From NCBI GenBank assembly GCA_015143295.1, contig CM026561.1:45140875-45204874 (forward strand): a DNA stretch of 64,000 bases. The letters are read 5' to 3'. Position 1 is the first letter of the stretch. Every line of letters begins with the position of its first letter. The notes under the pieces were generated by a model, which worked only from the letters and a program-made list of their open reading frames with translations, had not been told where the DNA came from and did no database searches. Position numbers and translations under genes: made by a program. Shown here in pieces: positions 58,040 to 64,000 of this stretch. Origin of the DNA: Tetracentron sinense (taxonomy: Eukaryota; Streptophyta; Magnoliopsida; Trochodendrales; Trochodendraceae).

Positions 58040-58370
58040 CTGTTTGCTCTCTCTTGCTCTCTCTACTCCTCTCGGCTCTGACTAGCTCTGACCACAGGCC
58101 ACCACCACCAACCTTTACTGTAAGTACCCTTTATCCTTCTCTCTCGCTCTATATCTCTACCGAGCTTGCTCGCTCGCTCTCTCTCTCTATCTATCTCTAC
58201 CGAGATGTCTCTCTCTCTACCAAACTATCTCTCTCTCTCTCTCTATATATATCTCCTATCTTTGTCTCTCTCGCTCTCTCTCTTACTCTCAATCTCTCTT
58301 TGTTTCTCTTTGCTCTATGCTTTCTCTCTTAGCTCAATTCTCTCTTTCCCTACTCTATGTTCTCTCTAAC
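58040..58370 (+). repeat. CT-rich microsatellite region
   Basis: Dense CTCTCT and TATCTCT runs. Frames of 60-105 codons (rich in Ser and Leu) arise from the repeat and are not believed to be genes. If the CACTA block is a short element, this would be its interior. Confidence 0.75.
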
Positions 58371-59030
58371 TGTGGACGCTGTGTAGGTTTTGTGCCACCA
58401 ACTCCACGACCATCATCGATTGTGGACTTTGCGCAGGTTCTCTTGCTCAAACCTTTGTTTGCTAGGGTATATTTTTTTAGGGGATTTAAACTCATATTAA
58501 AAATATTGGACTAAATTTTGTAGTACTAATTAGTGGCTAAACAATGTGCAAGTAGATGCTGATTTTTAGTATATTTAGAATTTTGCAATTGGTTGAATAG
58601 ATTAGGGAGAGTTTGGAAGTCTATGTGGACTAGCATTTCTCTTTCACTTTCTATTACAACATCATGTCTTCAAATTGAGTTGATGATCATCAACCATTTC
58701 TTAGTTTGTTGGATGAATAAGCATTTTTCATTGAGTTTCCCATAACCAACATTGCTAATTGATAGAGTACTAATTTCTTAGGCAGAATTCATAAATTAAA
58801 GAATGACCTTATTGTCTATGAGAATGTTATTTGATTATTTTTTTGAAACATCTGAATAATCTGGTTTTCTAAAAGAACTTAGAATATCTTTTCAACAAGA
58901 ATTCTGTTGAAAAATGCTAGTCCCGACATAAGAATTCCAAACTTTCACTGCTGCTTTTCTATGTTTCCATTAAAACTAGTTGAAATCATTAAAAAAAATT
59001 GATCTTTTTTTATTCTTAACTTGTTAAAGG
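58371..59030. other. Intergenic, no supportable gene
   Basis: No domain-bearing frame and no clear repeat. The last five bases AAAGG (59026-59030) are the left target copy of element E, but the other copy is outside the window. Confidence 0.5.
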
Positions 59031-59719
59031 TGTCGCGACCCAAAACCTACCCTATGAGTTAGAGTGAATCTTGGACGACTTATCATGACTTACATGACTT
59101 GCTTGACAAACCATCCTGCAAAACATGCGGAGCATATACCATAGAGGACAATAATAGCGGAAGAATACACAACATGGCACAGCGGAAGACTAACCAAAAC
59201 CTCTATGTATATACATGATCCAAGTTGCACAAGAAGGGAAAACAAAAGAAGGTGCGGAGAGGCCCGCCAAAATACAGGAATACAATCTCTCATACTCACC
59301 CATAATCACCTATAATCTACCACCTAGTAGTAGCTCTCTACGGGAGGTTCCTCCACAGGTTCCTCAACATACTCCTCCTCCACCCATGGACCAGGAGCAC
59401 AGATGTCAAAAGGAGCTGACACTCCACTATCACCTACCGACATGAGAAGTACGGCTGAGCATGGAATACTCAGCGGGTACCAAATACTAACCAATAGTCA
59501 TAGCATAATAATAACAGAAATAAGCAGGAAGCAGTTCATATAATAACAGGAAAGTAAGCAGTTTATATTTCATGCTTGTATCATATAAAAGCCGAAAAAC
59601 TCTTGAAATCATTGTGTGCTTGACGTGACTTGAAATACTCATTTCATGCATGAAAACTTGTGTTTGTCTTGCTTGTCTGTCATGCGTGCTTGCTTGGAAT
59701 TTAAACATGTTCATGCAAC

Positions 59720-59885
59720 TTGTGAGGTACACTTGCGAGGAAGGGGAGACCCCTCTTTCAATGAGATACACTTGCGAGGGAATGGAGACCCTTCTTTCAA
59801 TGATAAGCACTTGAGAGGGAAGGGAGACCAATGATATGCACTTGTGAGTGAGGGGAGACCCCTCTTTCAATGATGAAGGGAGGGA
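59720..59885. repeat. Four tandem units in the element E LTR
   Basis: Units of about 40-50 bases built on GAGATACACTTGCGAGG and GGAGACCCCTCTTTCAATG occur four times with small changes and one truncation. Confidence 0.8.
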
Positions 59886-60805
59886 AGTGTAAACTCCCTC
59901 ATGTGCGATGCTTTTTCTTGTTCTTGTCAAAAGCGAGGCAAAACATATCTTAAGATATCCCCTACCTCTAATTACTAACCCTTATTCTTGAAAAACACCG
60001 GTAAACCATGTCATGCATGTCGTGCTCGTGAAATCGTGTACATGCTTTCGCTTGGAATTAAATATGACATTGAGATTCAACAAAGTATAGCATAACATTT
60101 ATTTCAACAAGCAATTATACATGCCGTTGGAAAAAGGCAATTAAACACACTATCATAAACCCTAGCAATTTCACACACTTTAAATCATAACTATCTTGGT
60201 TTATAATTCATTTTCTTCACCTTAGCATTTCATCAAACATGTGGTGGGTACATTATTGATTAAAGCCTATACCATGCTTTTCTAGATGGGTTTATATTCA
60301 CAACATACATGTGTATTCATTATTGGTACAATACCCTTCCCATTTCATTCATCACACACATCCACACAACATCCATTGCCCAACATCCATTCTCACACCC
60401 CAATCCATCTCCTATTATGTTCATACTTTAGGGAAAACAAGAAAGGAGAGAAGAAAAGAGAGAATATGAGCTAGGAGGTTAGCATATGGTACCGACCTTG
60501 AAAAGGCGAGGAATCCTTCCAAAACGTGCGTGGAGTCGCTGTCCTAGCTTGAAGAACTTGTCCCTCACTTGCTTGAAGTTGGATTTGAAGAATCCAAGCC
60601 TTGAGGTGAGATCTAGGGTCCTTAAACTCTTGATTCCTTCTCAAGTGAAAACCCTAGGTTAGAATCCCCTTTTCTCCTCTCTCCCTTTCTCTCAATTTGA
60701 TGCCATAGAGTGTATGAACCCCTAATGGCTCAGGCAAGCCTTAATAGGCAAGGGTGAAACGCCCAAATAACGAAAAAGCCGTTAATAAAATTCTGTAAAA
60801 CACGA

Positions 60806-60995
60806 TATACCGATCGATCGGTGGTCAATACCGAGCGATCGGTTGCCTACCGAGCGACCGGTTTTCTTGACCGAGTTCTCATACAAAAAAGTGCACCAGT
60901 CGATAGCTACTGATCAATCGGTTGTGGACCGATTGATCACTAATATGGACCGAGAGATCGGTTATGGACCGATCGATCGCTCTCGTAACCGAGTG
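60806..60995. promoter_or_regulatory. Cluster of CCGATCGATCGG-type palindromes in element E LTR
   Basis: ACCGATCGATCGGT (about 60809), ACCGAGCGATCGGT, ACCGAGCGACCGGT, ACTGATCAATCGGT, ACCGATTGATC, ACCGAGAGATCGGT, ACCGATCGATCGC and ACCGAGTGATCGGT follow each other about 15-35 bases apart. In minus orientation they precede the TATA-like site near 60745. Role inferred from position only. Confidence 0.55.
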
Positions 60996-61266
60996 ATCGG
61001 TTTTCTTCAGGTTTTGACACTAAGTCCATTTTTTCACCCATTCCTACTACTTGGACTTATCCTAATTCCCTTTTGACCTCTTCTAAACATGACTAGGACC
61101 CTTGTAAGGCTACGACATATTAATAAATATTTTATTTAATTATTTAAAGCGTTCTTGCGAAATTCTCAAAGGTTTCCAAATTTTCATTTCATGGAATTGG
61201 AGATTACAAGGCATCATGCCTTGACATACATTCCAAGGCATAAAAAAAAAGTTCCAGGGTTCTACA

Positions 61267-61282
61267 TCCTCCCCCCCTTATA
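61267..61282 (-). other. Element E polypurine tract
   Basis: Minus strand reads AAGGGGGGGAGGA immediately before the LTR start TGTAGAACC. Confidence 0.85.
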
Positions 61283-61356
61283 AAAATTTCGTCATCGAAA
61301 TTTGGACGATACTTGCATTACAAAACCAAAACAAAATTACAAGTCACATACGAAAC

Positions 61357-62640
61357 TCATTCAAACAACTCCGGATACTTTGCTTTGACTTCCTCCTCAC
61401 GCCCTCATGTAGCCTCTTCTTGAGCATGATGTTGTCATTGCACGAGAACCAACGGGATAGTCTTGTTGCAAAGGACTTGATTTCTCTGATCCAATATATG
61501 AACCGGCTTCTCAACCAAAGTGAGATCCTTTCAGATTTCCAACAGTTCCAACTCGATGACGTGCAAAGGGTCCGCAATGTACTTCCGAAGCATAGACACA
61601 TGAAAAACGTTGTGAACCGCGGCCATGTGGGGTGGAAGAGCTACCCGGTAAGCAACTTCACAAAATCGCGTAATAATCTCAAAGGGCCCGACATATCGAA
61701 GACTAAGCTTGCCTCTTTTGCTAAATCTCATAATCCCCTTGCTAGGAGATACCTTCACGAAGACTTGATCCCCAACCTGGAATTCCAAGTCCCTGCGGCG
61801 AGTGTCAGCATAGCTGTTTTGACGAGTTTGAGCGGCTTTCAACCGATCTCGAATGATCTTGACCTTGTTCGCAGTTTGCTTGATCAACTCCGGACCTAAC
61901 ACTTTCCTCTCTCCTACCTCATCCCAGTAGAGAGGAGACCTGCAGCTTAGCCCATACAATGCCTCAAATGGTGCCATTTGGATGCTCGCCTGGTAGCTAT
62001 TATTATAGGCGAATTCAACCAAAGGCAAATGCTCTTCCCAACTGCCCTTGAAATCCAACATATATATCCGAAGCATATCTTCGATGATTTGGTTCACTCT
62101 TTCGGTTTTTCCATCCGTTTGTGGATGAGAGGCGGTGCTGAAATCAAGTCGGGAACCCATGGCATCCTGAAAACTCTTCCAGAACTTAGACGTGAATCTT
62201 GGATCCCGATCTGACATAATACTGACTGGCACCCCGTGCAACCGAACAACTTCTTTGATATATAACGCAGCCAATTGGTTCGAGTTGAACGTGGTCCGGT
62301 AAGGTAAGAAATGCGTGGACTTCGTCAAACGGTCCACCACAACCAATATCGCATCTGAGTTTCTTACCCTTTTTGGCAAGCCAACAATGAAATCCATAGA
62401 GATGTGCTCCCATTTCCACTCAGGAATAGGGAGAGACTGTAACAGACCCACCGGCCTTAAGTGCTCTGGCTTCGCCTGTTGGCACACCAAGCACCGGGAT
62501 ACATACTCTGCAACATCCCTCTTCATGTTCCGCCACCAAAAGTGTCCCTTGAGGTTCCGATACAAGTTTATACCCCCAGGATGCACTGTGTACTTCGAAT
62601 GGTGGGCTTCATCCATATTCTCTCTCCGAAGATCCGCATT
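61357..62640 (-). pseudogene. Element E integrase with chromodomain
   Basis: Main open frame 62616-61531 (361 codons). The zinc-binding region is H-H-C-C (HHSKYTVHPGG then CLVCQQAKPEH). The core has SMDFIVGLP, IMSDRDPRFTSKFW and DGKTERVNQ, giving the D, D and E residues. The C-terminal module has FQVGDQVFVKVSPSKGI and FHVSMLRKYI. After a stop at 61531 a chromodomain follows (VEKPVHILDQR, then HHAQEEAT and KYPELFE), broken by two more stops, and ends at 61357. Stops replace conserved Trp positions. Chromodomains guide insertion into heterochromatin; their presence marks the element as a chromovirus, here closest to Tekay. Confidence 0.92.
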
Positions 62641-63570
62641 AGCCGGAACACACAGTCTTCCCCTAAACGTAATAGCACCTCAGCTAGTGAGAGAGAAGTC
62701 CTCACTACCCTTGGCAACTTCCTTGTCTCAGAAAGCTAACAAGTCAGCATCCGTGGCCTGAAACTCTTTAATCAAATCTATAATGTACGGTCTAACCGTG
62801 ATATTTGCCAAAATAAGGCTGCAGACGGAATCATTCACACTGATGTCCAGATTTGCCAAATCTTCCAATAGCTTCCATTCCCGCACTAACATGTGAGCCA
62901 ATAGACCTGGAGGTCTTCTACTCAAAGTGTCCGCCACTACATTTGCTTTACCCGGGTGGTATTGGATGGTGCATTCGTAGTCTTTCAAAAATTCCATCCA
63001 ATGCCGTTGCTGTAAATTTAGCTCCTTTTGGGAAAATAGGTACTTGAGGCTCTTGTGGTCCGTGAACACATAGAACTCTTCCCCGCAAAGGTAATGTCGC
63101 CAAATCTTAAGTGCAAACACGACTGTAGCAAGTTCCAAGTCATGTGTGGGGTAATTCTTTTTATGTTCTTTTAATTGCCTTGATGTATAGGCAATGACCT
63201 TCTTGTGCTGCATGAGGACACACCCAAGTCCAATGTGTGAGGCATCACTGAACACCTCATAACCACCATGTTCGGATGGTACCATAAGGACGGGGGCCAT
63301 GGTAAGCCACTTCTTCAGTTTCATGAAACTGATCTCGCACTTATCGCTCCATATAAACTTTGCATTTTTCCTTGTCAGATAAGTGAGCGGTGCTGCAAGG
63401 CTGGAGAAACCATCTACGAATCTCCTGTAATAGCCTGCAAACCCAAGGAAACTGCGTATCTCTGTGACACTCTTGGGCCTCGCCCAACTCATAACTGCCT
63501 CTATCTTCTTCGGATCCACCGAGATGCCTTTCGCAGATACCACGTGGCCTAGGAATGCCACTTCTTCCAA
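62641..63570 (-). pseudogene. Element E RT C-terminal part and RNase H
   Basis: The frame 63570-62728 contains [32 protein letters not shown] and an RNase H with [44 protein letters not shown] and [11 protein letters not shown]. All acidic residues are kept. It ends at a stop at 62728 between RNase H and integrase. It is separated from the upstream RT part by a stop at 63571. Confidence 0.93.
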
Positions 63571-64000
63571 CTAAAACTCACACTTGCTTAGTTTGGCATA
63601 CAGCTTGTGCTCTCTCAGCATTTCCAAAGCAAGGCGAAGGTCTCGCGTGTGATCTTCCCATGTCTGGGAATATATCAGGATGTCATCGATAAATACTATC
63701 ACGCATCGATCCAGGTATGGTCGGAATACCCGGTTCATCAGCCGGCGTATTCGTGAGACCAAAAGGCATCACCATGAACTCGTAATGCCATACCGAGTCC
63801 TAAAAGCAGTTTTGGGAACATCTTTAGCCTTGATCTTCAACTGGTGGTAACTCGACCGAAGATCAATCTTAAATAAAAATCTCGCTCCCTTTAACTGATC
63901 GAATAGTTCATCAATCCTAGGCAATGGATACCTATTCTTTATAGTGTCCTTGTTCAACTGCCTGTAATCGATGCACATCCGCATCGAACCATCCTTCTTC
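63571..64000 (-). pseudogene. Element E reverse transcriptase, N-terminal part (continues beyond window)
   Basis: Frame 63984-63769 holds [20 protein letters not shown] and [11 protein letters not shown] one-base loss near 63785 shifts the frame in the TRYG region. [10 protein letters not shown] then appears in a second frame, and a short deletion near 63740 shifts it again to reach [10 protein letters not shown] and the catalytic FIDDILIYS (frame 63762-63571). So RT is broken twice within 50 bases. Upstream protease and gag lie outside the window. Confidence 0.9.

Larger units (their letters stand above)
59031..61266 (-). mobile_element. Element E 3' LTR, Tekay/Del-type chromovirus
   Basis: On the minus strand it begins TGTAGAACCCTGGAAC directly after a polypurine tract (61267-61282) and ends GGGTCGCGACA at 59031. 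Length 2.24 kb. A TATA-like CCTATTAAGG lies near 60745 (minus). Palindromes of type CCGATCGATCGG fill 60806-60995, about 50-250 bases upstream of it. A stretch near 59720-59880 has four copies of ACTTGCGAGGGAAGGGGAGAC-like units about 50 bases apart. Confidence 0.85.

Noticed and set aside
58015-58370. Signal-peptide-like frame (105 codons, Leu/Ser-rich)
   Set aside because: It is a translation of CT microsatellite sequence; overlapping frames look equally good.

Overview
The window looks like a repeat-rich stretch of a flowering-plant (probably eudicot) nuclear genome. It is AT-rich, reading frames are short and broken, and most of the DNA is LTR retrotransposons of plant-specific lineages (Athila, Tat, Tekay-type chromoviruses, Ty1/copia) plus small inverted-repeat DNA transposons. 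I can support one host gene: a three-exon NAC transcription factor on the minus strand (11894-13409), complete from ATG to stop, with canonical splice sites and an intact NAC domain.

Layout. 1-5044: the 3' end of a Tat/Ogre-like element, made of a tandem array, a polypurine tract and a long LTR full of telomere-like and TTAACCATGGTTAA-type repeats. 5045-9390: an inverted repeat split by a 3.8-kb Tekay-type solo LTR (5278-9042), which itself holds a copia-type LTR insert. 9433-10505: a DNA element with internal tandem units. 11894-13409: the NAC gene. 14015-16020: several fold-back MITEs just upstream of it, two with 9-bp target duplications of the Mutator type. 19083-22192: a Harbinger-type MITE split by a truncated copia element. 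24072-47759: a Tat-lineage element with two RNase H domains and an antisense spliced gene, split in its reverse transcriptase by a 12.3-kb Athila element (28226-40552, perfect 5-bp duplication CTTTT). 48623-51397: an internally deleted chromovirus with a perfect 5-bp duplication CTACT. 51.4-59.0 kb: mostly decayed repeats, with a Tourist-like MITE (56595-57064) and a CACTA end (57633). 59031-64000: the 3' LTR and most of pol of a minus-strand Tekay chromovirus that continues past the window.

All retroelement genes seen carry stops or frameshifts, and in the Athila copy many stops look like C-to-T or G-to-A changes, as expected for old methylated silent copies. The patterns that struck me most are: clusters of short palindromes, different in sequence but alike in position (about 50-250 bp upstream of a TATA box), in five unrelated LTRs; an RNA polymerase III type promoter (A box, B box, T run) inside both Athila LTRs; and the spliced antisense gene of the Tat element. 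Identifications are by eye from motifs; none was tested by database search.
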